Counted from the first letter of the stretch, positions 1-11,680 are shown. The stretch is DNA of 64,000 nucleotides from Phyto melanocephala (GCA_941918925.1 OW799234.1:13406501-13470500); one strand, 5' to 3'. Numbers and translations are program-made. The notes: generated by a model from the sequence alone, not told the origin.

Positions 1-106
1 ATGAAAAATATAAAAAAAAAAATAATTTATTATTGTAATCAAAAATTTTGTTGATAATGTTAAAAATTTAAAATGTGCTTGTACTCTACAAAAAAAAAAA
101 AAAAAA

Positions 107-155
107 AACAAGAGCACTATATTCAGCTGTGCTGAATTTTTTATACCAACCGCCA
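107..155 (-). repeat. Terminal fragment of hairpin-ended interspersed repeat
   Basis: An ACAAGAGCACTATATTC start followed by a short AGCTGTGCT hairpin and TTTTTATACC matches, in reverse, the 3' end seen in the full-length copies at 14261-15001 and 49095-49879. Only the end is present. It adjoins diverged satellite units. Confidence 0.5.
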
Positions 156-302
156 ATTTGATGTACTTTTATAGAACAAAATTTTTTATTTTGTTATTAA
201 TAGTAATCGCTATGGAATAATCTCTTTATACTAAAATATGTATCACTTTCTTTGTATAACTTCGATATGCTAGTATAATATTTTCGTAAATTTGATCTTG
301 CA

Positions 303-760
303 ATGAAAGTGGGCGTTAAAGTAAGCGTATCAACATCGTTTCAATATAGATATTTCAATGTAGTCTTTATTCTCCAAAAAACTTTTTCAATAGAGAAGTA
401 GGCGTTAAAGTGAGCGTGTCACCTACCAATTTCTGGCATTACAAGGAAATTGACTAGAAAGCTTAATGTGCGAAATTATATCATCATACCTCTAATTCTG
501 TCGGTTTAATGAGCTTTTAAATTTCATTGACAGTAGATTACTTAAAAAGTAGGCGTTAAATTAGACTTGTCAATGTAGTTTTTACTAATAAATTCAACTA
601 AGATATTTAAATATAGTAGTTTATTGTTCCAAAAACTTGGTCCATTGAGAAATTATATGAATTTAAGATCAAGCGTTATATGGAATGTAGGCGTTGAAAT
701 GGGCATGTCACATTTATATTCCGTTATTACAAAACTTTTGATCTAAAAGCAATGTTTGCA
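303..760 (-). repeat. Diverged 288-bp satellite units
   Basis: Repeated GTAGGCGTTAAAGTGAGCGTGTC-like blocks begin near 303, 393, 547 and 686. The stretch at about 455-560 is the reverse complement of the satellite unit at 62783-63999, sharing the blocks that read ATCATACCTCTAATT and GAGCTTTTAAATTTCATT. The distance from 393 to 686 is close to one 288-bp period. Units are well diverged, with no open frame of note. Confidence 0.6.
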
Positions 761-978
761 AAATTTAAGAATCACATCAATTTTGTCAGTTTATTAATTA
801 TTATTTCTGCAATATTTGTTCAAGAGTCAACAAGCAATGATTTCGCAATAAATTGCTACATTTGGCAAGATTCGGTCTACTCGTCTCAATTTCTGTTGAC
901 GCACTCAAAATTGACAGTTGCGACAATAAATATTGCTACGTGGAGACATCGGATTAAATCAAGGTTTACTAACCTATT

Positions 979-1659
979 ACCCCTTTCGCATTGGGCAAGT
1001 CACTTGCTCAAGTTAGTTTTTTATTTTCTTTTATTTTTCTTTGAACTTGCTTTCATGTTCAGACTCAGCAACTGACTTGCCCAAGTTTCGTTCTCTTTTA
1101 CTTATTATACTCTTCACACAGTGAAAAAGGGTATATATAGGTTTGTCATTCCGTTTGAAATTTCTACAATTATCAATTATCTACACATACATACAAACGT
1201 GGTATACTGGTTAGAGTGAGCCAAAAATTTTTTTTTATTTTATATTTTATTAAAATTTTTATTGTTTTATTTTTAATTTTTCTTTTAATTTATTTTTTTT
1301 TAAGCACATAAGTAAACTTAATGTATTATATTACAATGGGATGTTTTTATATATGTATGTTTTGTATGTACGTATTTCATATGAGATAAATGGTGACATA
1401 AACAATTGTTGTTGCATGACAACACGTTGTGAAGGGTATATAAGATTCGGCATGGCCGAATATAGCACTCTTGTTTGTTTTTATTACTCTTTTGTTTTTG
1501 GTTTCTCAACAAAAACTTGCTCGTACTTGCCGAGTACAGGCAAGTGTGTACTCAAAAATGAACAAGTTTCTTCCTCTTAACCCGACCTTACCCCTTTTGA
1601 CAATAAACACAACACTTGCGCAAGTCACTTGCGCAAGTGACTTGCCTAGTCTGAAAGCC
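979..1659. mobile_element. TIR element (CCCCTTTCGCATT family) with nested insertion
   Basis: The left end reads CCCCTTTCGCATTGGGCAAG and the right end is its imperfect reverse complement (CTTGCCTAGTCTGAAAGCC). Both ends carry inner copies of ACTTGCGCAAGT-type sequence. It is a relative of the element at 26371-26773. A hairpin-ended repeat (1104-1476) has inserted in the middle. No transposase frame is seen, so it is non-autonomous. Confidence 0.6.
1104..1476 (+). mobile_element. Hairpin-ended interspersed repeat, copy 1 (internally deleted)
   Basis: It begins with a stem formed by TACTCTTCAC and GTGAAAAAGGGTATA. It ends with GTGAAGGGTATATAAG followed by the hairpin ATTCGGCATGGCCGAAT. The inverted TATACCCTTCAC/GTGAAGGGTATA pair near each end, the AT-only middle and the terminal hairpin recall non-autonomous Helentron/DINE-1-like elements; that class is an inference. 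Confidence 0.65.
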
Positions 1660-1841
1660 GTGTATCATTAAACATACTGGCAACACATTCACTGCAAATT
1701 GATAACACCTATGCAATTACAAAAAAAGCGCGCTTGGGTAAATTTTATCTCAACTTTTACAATAGGAAACGTGAAATTATTTAGTTTGTTTATAGTTATT
1801 TTAAATAATTTAAAAAATAATTCACTAAATTGTTGAATGCC
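1660..1841 (+). promoter_or_regulatory. Upstream region of the PHD gene
   Basis: This 180-bp gap lies between the right end of the TIR element and the start codon, so promoter and 5' leader must lie here unless transcription starts inside the element. I see no clear TATA box or initiator. The ATG context is GCCATGG. Confidence 0.3.
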
Positions 1842-4800
1842 ATGGATACTTGCATATTATGCAAATCGTCTAAAAAAGATGATGTTCAATATGGAGAGTT
1901 TTTGAAAAACAAACATATTGGAGTACATACTTTTTGTCTGGTAAGTTTCATTTATTAAAATATACATATACATTGATAACAAAATAAATAAATATCAAAG
2001 ATGTGCAAATTTATTACTTTTTCTTGTTGTAGTACTTGTCTTCAAATTTGTCACAAAATGGTAAAGATGACGAAGGCTTCTTGGGTTTTCTAGATGCCGA
2101 TATTAGACAGGAAGTTAGGCGTATTTCTTCATTGGTAAGTTTTGTTTTGATACCCTTCACCTGTGGTGCCAGGGGTATATATAACTTTGTCGTTCCGTTT
2201 GTAATTTCTACAATATTCATATTCGACCGTACAAAGTATATATTCTAAGAGACAAGTCCGTCTGTTTGTATTTTGGTTGAAATAAACTTTTACAAGATCA
2301 GATATTTTATTTTATCAAAAGTAATATAAAAAGTCCCAAAGCCAAAAAAACTTTATTACAAAGTAATATTATTGAATAAAACTAATAAAAAAAAATGCAA
2401 AATTAAATGCAAATATGTGCATATGTAAGTAATCAAAAAATTAATATGATTAAAAAAAAGTAATTTCGGCTTTGCCCCCTTTTAACAAAAGGGCTTTACT
2501 TGTAGAATACCTATAGTAAACATTAAAAATTAAAATCTAACATGCCTAAATATTTTTATTTCTAAACTCATCAATATTGGTATTAAATAAAAGAGCTTGA
2601 CTGCTGGAATACATTTATGTAAACATTTAAAATCAAGGATGACGTCGGAAATAATAAAGCAAAATGGCATAACATTAAATCTAAGCTAAGCTACAATGCA
2701 GGCACTATACCTATGTACATACATGATGGTGAAGGGTATTTTCATATTCGGCATGGCCGAATATGGCATTCTTACTTGTTGTTTTTTGCGTTCAGACGTT
2801 TATTATATTTGTTTTTTTTTTTTAGAAATGCTTCTATTGCAAAAAGAAATATGCTAATATTGGCTGTTGCAAGAAAAAATGCCGCCGTACTTTTCATTTA
2901 ATTTGTGGTTTAGAAAATAAAGCACAAAATCAATTTTGCCATGACTATTCGTCTTATTGTCACAATCATGTTAATATTGTAAAACAGCGTCCTTCGTCCA
3001 AAGAAACTTGTTTAATCTGCTATGATAACTTGTGTAGTCCCAATAAGAAATTTAGCTCCGTTGATATGATTTTAACACCATGCTGTCGAAATGGCTGGTT
3101 TCACAAGCTGTGCTTACAGAAATTTGCGAAAACTGCGGGCTACTTCTTTAAGTGTCCATTGTGCAATGATGCAAATACATTTCGAGAACAGTTGCCGTCG
3201 AGAGGTATTTTCATACCAAATCAGTAAGTATTCAGAAAAATTTATAAGTTTTTCACAGAGTACATTTTTTTATCAGTTCTATTTTATATTAATTAGTATG
3301 TGGTCTACTCATAATGTATATAGTATTAACTAGTATGTATAGTATAAAACTTTATCTAGAGCCTAAATGACAGTCTCGAATATAATACAAATAGTCTTTT
3401 TTTATGCTCAAGTATCTTATTATTTTTACCTTAAATGATTTCTTTTACAGAGATGCAGCCTGGGAACTGGAGCCTAATGCTTTTGCCGACCTTCTCGAAC
3501 GTCCCAGCGAATGCGCTGCTAAAAAATGTAAAAATAGAAAAGGACGAAAAGCAGAGAGTATTAGCAATCCGTTTGTAATTTGCATTACTTGTGGTTCAAC
3601 AGCAATGCATCGAAATTGTTTGCCAAATGGAGGCAGACAATTTAATTGTAACGATTGTAAGCTAAATTTAGAAGAGGGCGATAGCGGACGTGAAAGTGTG
3701 AATTTGAATGAAAATCTTGACGACGATGAAGTTATCGATATATGTCATGTTAGTGATTTCGAGGACATAGACATTGTTAATATATTTAGAGGTAATACGA
3801 ATAAAAGTGTGGAAGAGCAAAATAATAGAGATTCGGGTTCATATCACAATGATGTTTACGAGATAGAATCAAGTGAATGTGAAGGTAATATCGGACATTT
3901 AAAGAAAAGTTGCAGAAATAAAAGAAGAAGAATAGAAAGTAGTGAAGAAAACGGCAGAAACTCAGATACTGAAAGTAATATTATGCAGACAAGATGGTTA
4001 AAAAGTAATTCAAATATAGATGTGCAGGTTGCACATATTAAGAATTTAGAACAAACTTATAATAATCAAAATTCTGAATTAAGATGTAAAACTGATTCAG
4101 AAAGTAGTGAAATATCAGAACAAGAGCTAAGAAAACCTAGATGTTCTACCCATACAAGAGCTTTAAAAACTGACTTCGTGTGCAGTGCAACAAAAACTAA
4201 GAATTTTGAAGAGGAAAGCATAAGAAGATGTAAAAAGAGGAGAGCTACAACAATGGTTTCAACTTTTTCTGATAAAGATGACGAGGAAAATGTTATGACA
4301 TCCATGGAAGAAAAAATTGTTCCGTTTTCGAGAGAATGTAATTCTGTTATTATCTTAACAGACTCCGAGGATGATCAAGACGTATCATATTCTACAGAAA
4401 ACAAAAGCTTAGAAAGTAAAATCAATGATTCAATTGCTTTAGAAGAAAGTGATGAAGATGATGATCCTTTGGAAAATTTTGAAAAACTTATGAAAAAGCA
4501 AACTAATATTAGTTGTATTGCTTTAAGGACTAGGAGATCTCAGAAATTTCATAAAGCCCATGATTTTAACTCTGGAAAAACAAACTCAAACATGGTCAGC
4601 GTAAAAGAGAAAATAAATATAAGAGCTGACACCAATGTAGCAAATATTAATAGAAAATCTGTTGAAAATAGCAAAAAGAGCACATTTGCTTCCTTAAAAG
4701 ATGAAGTGTGCTCAAAAAAAAAAGCAAATTTAGATATTTCCTGCATAGCGAAAAGAACACGACGAAAATCTATGTATTGCAGGAGCAACAATATAAATGA

Positions 4801-5479
4801 AATGGAAAAGTTAACACAACAAAAAGAAAATTCTACAACAGTCAACTGTAATGAGAAAAGAACACGGCGTAAAACAATATGTGGCCAAACGAATTACAGC
4901 CAAGAACCAATTTTTGAAATGTCACAAATTTATAATAAAATGCATGAATCTGATGACGATAATAAAGAACTTGAATGGGTCACAAAAGAAGAGGATGTGG
5001 ATGAGGAAGCTGAATACGAACCCCATATAAATGCGCATTTGAATTATGAGAAGAAGGGTGGAAAGTCTAATATATCTTGCATAGCAAATCGCACACGTAG
5101 ACGCAAATCTTCAAATGCATTTGGCACAAATTTACAAAGTATAGAGGAAGAATATGATGATAGCAGCTTTACATCCACAAATTCCCCTATACAAACTCCT
5201 ACCTTTAGTAATGTTAATTTTAGAAGACGTTGCAATCAACGCATTACTTCAAACTCCTCTGCGGAATTAAATACGCCACAACCGAAACACTTTAAAACAT
5301 CAAATTGTCACCAAAATGTTAAAACGTCATCTTTACTACTAGAAAATATGCCCCAATATAATTACAACGCTTTCCTGGAGCCCAAATACTCCACTAAAAC
5401 TTCTAGTTCAAATACCATTAACAAATATCATTTTCATGATCTTTATCATTCGCATATTAATAATCGCAAACGAGTTTAA
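1842..5479 (+). CDS. pie: PHD-finger protein, G2E3/PHF7/pineapple-eye type
   Basis: Four exons join in frame: 1842-1940, 2033-2134, 2826-3223 and 3451-5479 (2628 nt, 875 residues), all with GT-AG introns of 92, 691 and 227 nt. The start is the first ATG (GCCATGG) and gives Cys4 and Cys7 of the first zinc module. Residues 4-115 form an extended PHD (CILC, HTFC, CFYC, FHLIC, YCHNH). Residues 129-180 form a RING-like PHD (CLIC, PCC, WFHKLC, KCPLC). Residues 201-269 form a further PHD opening with the family hallmark DAAWELEP. Proteins of this type are predicted nuclear ubiquitin ligases or chromatin readers; fly pineapple eye acts in eye and germline stem cells. The remaining 600 residues are acidic and Ser/Asn-rich, with a SUMO-interaction-like VIILTDSEDD at 499-508 and four RTRR repeats at 553-562, 629-638, 664-673 and 741-750. 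I saw no HECT domain. The symbol is my best match; Phf7 is the main alternative. Confidence 0.85.
2150..2780 (+). mobile_element. Hairpin-ended repeat, copy 2, inside intron 2 of the PHD gene
   Basis: It opens with the hairpin TACCCTTCACCTGTGGTGCC...GGGGTATATA and closes with GTGAAGGGTAT, the hairpin ATTCGGCATGGCCGAAT and CTTACTTGTT. Intron 2 is 691 nt. Without this insertion about 60 nt would remain, a typical fly short intron, so the insertion leaves donor and acceptor intact. The family carries the CTTTATGGGGTCGG-type block, here degraded. Confidence 0.65.
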
Positions 5480-5733
5480 AATGTTTTTTTTTTTTTTTTT
5501 TAATTTAGTGGCTGCTATTTTCTATTTATACTGCTTAATTTTAAATTCTATAAACATAGATATGTACATATATAGTTTAACTCTATACTTTTTTTAAGTT
5601 TATTTTAATTTACCAGAAAGTATTTTATTTTCAGATAATCATATGTTCACATTTATTTATCTTAAATATATATTTTTCATATGTTAACAATTTTTTTCTG
5701 TTAACGAATTATTTGAGCAACAGATAGATCCTT

Positions 5734-5784
5734 AATAAAACAAAAGAAAATCTTACAGTATCTGCAAGTTTTTTAAAATAAAAT
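5734..5784 (+). terminator. Poly(A) signals for the PHD gene
   Basis: AATAAA occurs at 5734-5739 in the AT-rich 3' flank about 255 nt beyond the stop, with another AATAAA about 45 nt further on. Nothing coding intervenes. Which one is used cannot be told from sequence. Confidence 0.4.
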
Positions 5785-5806
5785 CATTTATATTGTATAT
5801 AAAAAG

Positions 5807-6001
5807 CAAGGCAAGTTTACTCATCAGGTAGTCTTGATTCGTCGTCTGATTATATTTTTTCTTTCTTCCCTTCCTTTAAACTTCAGCTGACATAGTTTAT
5901 AGGTAAACAACTATTTTCTCACCTCACTTATTTATTTAAAATGTCAGACTTTAAAAGAAAAATCTCCAAAATGCGAGTACCTGATGAATAAATATGCCTT
6001 G
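5807..6001. mobile_element. hAT-type MITE, CAAGGC family, copy A
   Basis: The ends are CAAGGCAAGTTTACTCATC and its partner ...GATGAATAAATATGCCTTG, with the inner block CAGGTAGTCTTGATTCGTC. It is the same family as 6606-6813 and 22224-22432. The termini fit the hAT consensus YARNG. A clear target duplication is not visible for this copy. Confidence 0.65.
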
Positions 6002-6597
6002 GTAAAGTTTCTAAATTTGTAACAAGGCATATCCCTTGATATTTATTTCTACTTTATTTTGTGAATCTTCAATGGAACTAGATGTGTGTGATGAAAAATG
6101 TCCGTTTTCAAAACGTATAGTTTTAGAACGATGTGATCAAAATCTATCGAATCTAGTTTAAGTTTTTACCCAATATTTAATTATTCCATAAAAAATAAAA
6201 TTCGGATAACATAATAATAAGTATTAAATAATTCTGTGGCATTAAGGGAAAAACAGTTTAAGTCTGTTGTTAAAGTAAAGCACTTTTACATTTTTGAGTT
6301 GATTTTTAAAAATTAAATTCTGCACGCACTGTACAAATTAAAGAAATTTCTTTTTTTGCACAGAATTAAACTAGAAATCGGGGTAAAAAGTGAATAAAAG
6401 TTTAATTATTTTTTAATATCAATTTCACGCAGAAAAAATTATTGTAAAAATATTTTTTAACAAATTTTTGTTGAAATTAATTTTACATTCTTTTGATATT
6501 TGAAATGTTTCTATAATTTTTTTTAAATAAAATTGTATTGAAAAATAAGCTGATTTTTTCCAAATTTTTTTATTTGAATTTACAAATTTAATTTTAG

Positions 6598-6821
6598 GTT
6601 CTAATCAAGGCATATTTATTCATCAGGTACTCTTGATTCATCAGCTGATTATTTTTTTCTTCACTTATTTTAAATTTCAGCTGTCAAAATGAATAAATTA
6701 AAAACAATTTTCTGTCTTTTTCCAATTTATTTCAAATGTCAAACCTCATACATAAAAAATATAAACAAAAAAATCCTCCGAACTGCAATTACCTGATGAA
6801 TAAATATGCCTTGGTTCTAAT
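6598..6821. mobile_element. hAT-type MITE, CAAGGC family, copy B1, with 8-bp TSD
   Basis: The element is 6606-6813, flanked by GTTCTAAT at 6598-6605 and 6814-6821. TIRs are CAAGGCATATTTATTCATCAGGTA. The duplication fits the hAT target consensus nTnnnnAn. It is 208 bp with no coding capacity. Confidence 0.85.
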
Positions 6822-7012
6822 CAAGGCGAATTCAATAAGGTGAATTTATTAGATCAGCTCAGATCAGATACTTCTAGGGACCACTTGTCAAATTTTTGTG
6901 TATTTTTGACATATCGTTTTGTTTTACACTAACAAAATACACGTTTGTATTTTTTCACTTTGTAGTTGTTTTAGCGACGAGTTCACCTTATTGAATTCGC
7001 CTTGGTTCTAAT
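6814..7012. mobile_element. hAT-type MITE, CAAGGCG family, copy B2, with 8-bp TSD
   Basis: The element is 6822-7004 (183 bp), with a near-perfect 23-bp TIR beginning CAAGGCGAATTCAATAAGG. It is flanked by GTTCTAAT at 6814-6821 (shared with the preceding element) and 7005-7012. Only the first seven bases of the TIR resemble those of copy B1, so the two belong to related but distinct families. Confidence 0.85.
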
Positions 7013-7345
7013 GTAAAAAAAAAAACAAATTTGATTTTCTGTATTTTATTGAATCACACATTTTTTCTTGTGCATGTACATATCTTTCACTAACGGATTA
7101 CTTATGTAGGGGCTATTCCTTTCATTTCGACAATAATTTCAGTGCAGATCTCCGAATTTCCAACAGTATTTCTGAATTGTAGCGGTGCACAGAGGGTAAT
7201 TTTGCCCGAAATCTTGCCCAAAAATATTTTTTTTGCACTAACAATAATAATGGTTTTGTTAATGACATTCGAAAAGTTTTTTCAAAAAACAAATATCAGC
7301 TGATTAATGGGCAGTCAAAGTTGACAATTGCAAGCAACATGCTCA

Positions 7346-7690
7346 GTGTTAGTCACCATTTAAACGGAAACATTTTGTTTGTTAAAGAGGGACGGATGGG
7401 GAAGAGAATATGAAATTTGTTTCCCGTTCTCGGAGGCACACTTTTTGCTTTCATACTTATTGTTTACATTTGCTATGCTTTTTGACATTTGCTTTATTTC
7501 TTTTCGGCGTGCTTTGTTCTCTTATGTTTTATATTTGACTTTGTTTGAATAAAAATAAATAATGTACTAAATAAAATTAAAATACATATGTATGTACATA
7601 AATACCTACAAAAGAAAGAATGTAAAAAAACAAATATAAACTGAAATGTTTACGACAACAAAGTTTCCCTGTGTAAACGGGGACTAACAC
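7346..7690. mobile_element. Short TIR element (GTGTTAGTC family)
   Basis: GTGTTAGTCACCATTTAAAC at the left matches the reverse complement of the right end, GTGTTAGTCCCCGTTTACAC, followed on both sides by GGAAAC. About 345 bp, no ORF. I could not define a target duplication. Confidence 0.5.
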
Positions 7691-7699
7691 AAAAAGTGT

Positions 7700-10010
7700 T
7701 ATTTCGATATAAATTCAAACGTTCTTTTATAAGTTATTAAACAATAAGAAGGAAATAGTGCATAAAATGGTGAAGAAAAAATCTTTTCATATTTTCAACA
7801 TTGTAACACAAAAAATAATCAGCTTGGATTGAACCGCTACCTGTATTAATGTATCCTGATTACACCGTGCCAAAATTAAAAAAAAAAAATTTTTTTGAGT
7901 CAATATTTTACTCTCTTTTGATGCTCTCTACTTGCAAATTGCTTGTTTAAAAAAGTAAACAAACCTTGTATCAATCAGTTGTTGGCAAACAAGAAAAAAG
8001 TTTTTAAAAATTCTAAAATTATAATTTAATTTAGGAAATGTTTTAGGAAATTAAAATAATAATAGAATAACTGAACCAAACCAAAATAAAAATGATTTAC
8101 ATTAAAATTTAATATATAAAGTTCGTATAAAATATTATATATTAATAACATAAAAGTTTAAAAAAATCTTAAATCTTACAAATAAATTGCTTGTGTCGTC
8201 TTATCCACCCAGTGAAAATAAAAACATACTTTAGCAACAAAGTGACATTATTCTGCCGACGTTTTTGCTTAGTAATAAAATTTGCTACGTAGAAGCCCAG
8301 TCTAAAAATGTCTACAATATTTTCTTCGTTCACAAAAAAAAAATCTGGCATCTCTGATATCTTAAATTATTTGAATTATATAAAAACCGTTACCCCTACA
8401 TAAATAAAGCTTTTATTAAGCATTGAGCATTAAATGCTTCTCTCATTTAAAGAGTAAACAAATGTTTACAAAAAAGCTGCGCACAACATCAAAAAGGCTT
8501 TTTAATTCCACATAGTAATTATTATTTTTTTTTTTTTGGCTTAAAAGTTTAGAAAAACACAAAAAAGAAAACAACAACAAATAAGAACACCGAAAAAATA
8601 ACTAAATAAAAAAAGGAAAACTGTGTTAGGCGGCCACCGACAATCCAAAAAACGCAGTTGCAAATGAAACGCGTTACCGATAACACGTCTTGAAAAGTGA
8701 AAGTGGTGTGAAAAAAATGAAAGTGAAAGAATAAAAAAAATTTATTAAAAATATATGTAGATGTACAAAGTAAAGCTTAAATAAACAACACATTTAACAT
8801 TTTTAATAATTAATTTATTAAGTGAAACATAAAGTGATACGTATTAATAAAAATTGAAAATAACAAAAAGGTTTAACAAAATTATTCTAAATTGTGTAAA
8901 TTTATTCTCAAATAATTATACCTACTTACGTCTTTGCTAACGAAAAAGTTGAGTTTATTACAAATAGGTATATTTTTTTATAAATGTACTAAAGCCGCAG
9001 CTGTTAAAAAAAATATGTACAAATACTAAAAAAATAATAATAGATGTTATCATTATTATTGATAATAAATAGGTATAGGTAGATACCTTTATTTATTTGG
9101 TCGTAACTGCTAAATAAATAACAATTATTTAATAAACACACTTTTTATGCGGCACAACGTTTCTTTTCTAAGGTAGGTAAATTATATTAATATAAAAATA
9201 AATATATCTACATAAATACATATGTACATACATACATATATACATACTTAGGTATCTATTAGCGGTTTAAATTATGCAAAACTAACAGCTTTATAGTAGG
9301 TTTATACATAGATGTTTATAAGTCATATTTTTACAGAAAATAAGTTCTAGGTAGGTATAAACGTTTCACAAACATTTAATAATTTTTTTATAAATAAGAC
9401 GGTAAAAACCTTTACGGAAAAAAATACACAAAAAAAAAACAGTTTTAAGACAATTGTAGGAATTAGAATTAGTTGTGAATAAGAAAAGTGTAAAAATAAT
9501 GTAAAATAACATGCTGGTGCAAACATTTATTTTGTACCAGCCATCATAATCATTTTGTTTAAAACCACCCTCTTATACACAAAACAAATCGCTCTATTCA
9601 TTCGTTCGTTCATTGAATCATACCACCAACAAGTGTTGCAATAACAACAATAAATAGTAATACAAGAAGAAAAACGATGACAAAGTACTTAATAGAAGAA
9701 ATAAAATAAATAAATAACACACCTTTTTACAAATTGCCGAAAACACACACATACACACATACGCATGCTTCTTTCTTTTATGCCCTACTAAATCCCAAGG
9801 CGAATTTGCCTTGCTAAATCCCGTCACACAATTTCTATGCAAACAGAGACTTAAGATTAAGTAAATGAGGTGAAAAATATGAAATAAAATAGAATTTTTT
9901 ATCCAAATAGTTTCTCCTCTTAAAACTTACTACATGAGACTATTTAGTATCTAAAATGTCACTTTGTAATGCAAATAACTTGAAAATGGTTGATCTTAGA
10001 ATTTTTTTAT
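7700..10010. other. Non-coding DNA with a possible 5' leader
   Basis: AT-rich with no supported coding frame and many stops in all frames. The stretch 8625-8715 stands out for higher GC (GGCGGCCACCGACAATCC, AAACGCGTTACCGATAACAC) followed by purine-rich AAGTGAAAGTGGTGTG, which resembles fly 5' untranslated leaders. Simple CATA/TACA repeats lie around 9220-9250. Confidence 0.35.
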
Positions 10011-10013
10011 TAT

Positions 10014-10720
10014 AGGTATCCTTCACACGACAGTGTAAAAGGGTATACTATATAGGTTTGTCACTCCGTGTAAAAATTCTACAGTATTTGTTTCCGACCC
10101 CATAAAGTATGTATATATTTTCTAAAAGCTTATGATTAGGGGAGTCGATTAAGCATTATCTGTCTGTCCGTATGTATGTTGAAATCAACTTTTTGAAGCC
10201 CCCCGACATCGCCAAGACCCGTGTTAGGTATCAAAATATCAGAAATATTTGGAGGCAGATTGGTATTATAAATCAGAATAATTGCCCTATAACTGACTGA
10301 GATGTGACAAAATAAACACGACCGCCCCTGTTTTTTCATTTATTTTTACCACAAAAAGTAAAATTTTTCATTCGTAGGGTAATTTATAGACATTGTTGGT
10401 ATTATTTATAAATCTAGTATGCGTCTGGAGATACTCAGGAAAAATTTTGGACATATTAGTCACTAATCGGCAAAGTTAAAGGCAAACATTATTTGAGAAA
10501 AAATGTATTTTTTTAAAGATCTCAAATTTTTTCAAACTCCTAAATAATTTTTAAACATGCTTAAGATACGAAATAATAAGCCGTAATCTCAAAAATTATA
10601 TCTAAGAAAAACTAAAAAATCGATTTCAAACCAGTTGAGATATAAGCACCAAAGTAAAACTGCTTCGGTGTTTTTTTCTAAAATTTACAAACGAGAATAG
10701 ATATTTTTTGCAGTTTCCAT
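10014..10720 (+). repeat. Hairpin-ended repeat, copy 3, 5' part and long body
   Basis: It starts with ATCCTTCACACGACAGTGTAAAAGGGTAT, then the family blocks TTTCCGACCCCATAAAGTAT, GAGTCGATTAAGC, a CTGTCTGTCCGT run and TTTTTGAAGCCCCCCGACAT. The body from about 10330 (GGGTAATTTATAGACA ... CACTAATCGGCAAAGTTA ... CGGTGTTTTT) is shared with 52655-53085, showing a longer subfamily. The 3' hairpin end is missing. Confidence 0.65.
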
Positions 10721-11223
10721 ACAACCAAGTGCGCTAATAAGGGGATTAAATGAAAGGGCTTGCATGTTAAAATATAGTTAGCTTTGGAAAGAAAAAAATT
10801 ATATTTTTTGTAATCGTTTATTTTAGAATTAAAGTAGCTGCAAATTTTTTCTAGGATGGCTAAAGCTTAACAAATTTATTCTGGGAAGGGATTTGGCAAA
10901 ATGCCCACCAGAATGGAATACATAGTATGTATCAGTGTCAATCTTCTCAGCAAATAAACATACATATGTTTGTATGTATGTTTAAACGCCTGAAGACCGT
11001 CTTAAAAATGTGTATTTTGTTGTACGTTCTTTTGTTTTTTAATTTTTTTCTCGCGAAAAAGAAAGGAAAAAGTTTAAGTCAATAAAATAATTAGGTACGT
11101 TGTTTATTTGTTTCATTTACTTAAATTTTCATTAATTAGTTTGTTAACAAAAACATTATTAATCACCTCCACACACATACACTCACTTTTTTATCAAAAT
11201 TATAATAACAACAATAAAGAATT

Positions 11224-11342
11224 ACTGCCGCATTCATAAAAAATATTTTAGGTTTAGTTAAAGCTTATTTAACAAATGTTGTACAGCAATTTGTAAAATA
11301 AGCTTTCGAAACTCCTAAAATATTTTTTATGAATACGGCAGT
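11224..11342. mobile_element. Palindromic MITE (ACTGCCG family), copy 1
   Basis: ACTGCCGCATTCATAAAAAA...TTTTTTATGAATACGGCAGT makes an almost complete 119-bp palindrome. A second copy with the same ends is at 46395-46513. No coding capacity. Confidence 0.75.
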
Positions 11343-11532
11343 TGGAAAACACCATGAATATGTAAATGAAATCTCATCAAAATTTCCCAAAACATATAAG
11401 GATTTTTTTTTGCAAAATATAAAAAGTTTTTAGTTGTAGGTACCATGAGAATATGTAAAATGTTTGTTTGTACCTACTTAATTTGTATGCGTTTTAACGT
11501 TGTTAATGCTTATTTAATGGGTAACACAATTG

Positions 11533-11680
11533 TGTATACCCTTCACAGAGATTGTTGAAATTTGTTTGTCATTCCGTGTGAAATTTCTACGACATTCATT
11601 TCCGACCCCATAAAGTAGGTATTTCATGAAATCAAATATCATATGTTTGAGAGCAAATCGGTATTGAAAACACAAGGGAA
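11533..11680 (+). repeat. Hairpin-ended repeat, copy 4, 5' fragment
   Basis: GTATACCCTTCACAGAG, then TTTGTCATTCCGTGTGAAA and TTTCCGACCCCATAAAGTA match the 5' portion of the family; the remainder is missing. The adjoining 11700-11850 stretch carries several CCGGTTTTT blocks resembling those at 29960-30990. Confidence 0.6.

Noticed and set aside
752..1075. 107-codon open frame near the start
   Set aside because: Overlaps satellite and TIR-element sequence, with no domain and Phe/Leu-rich composition typical of AT-rich DNA.
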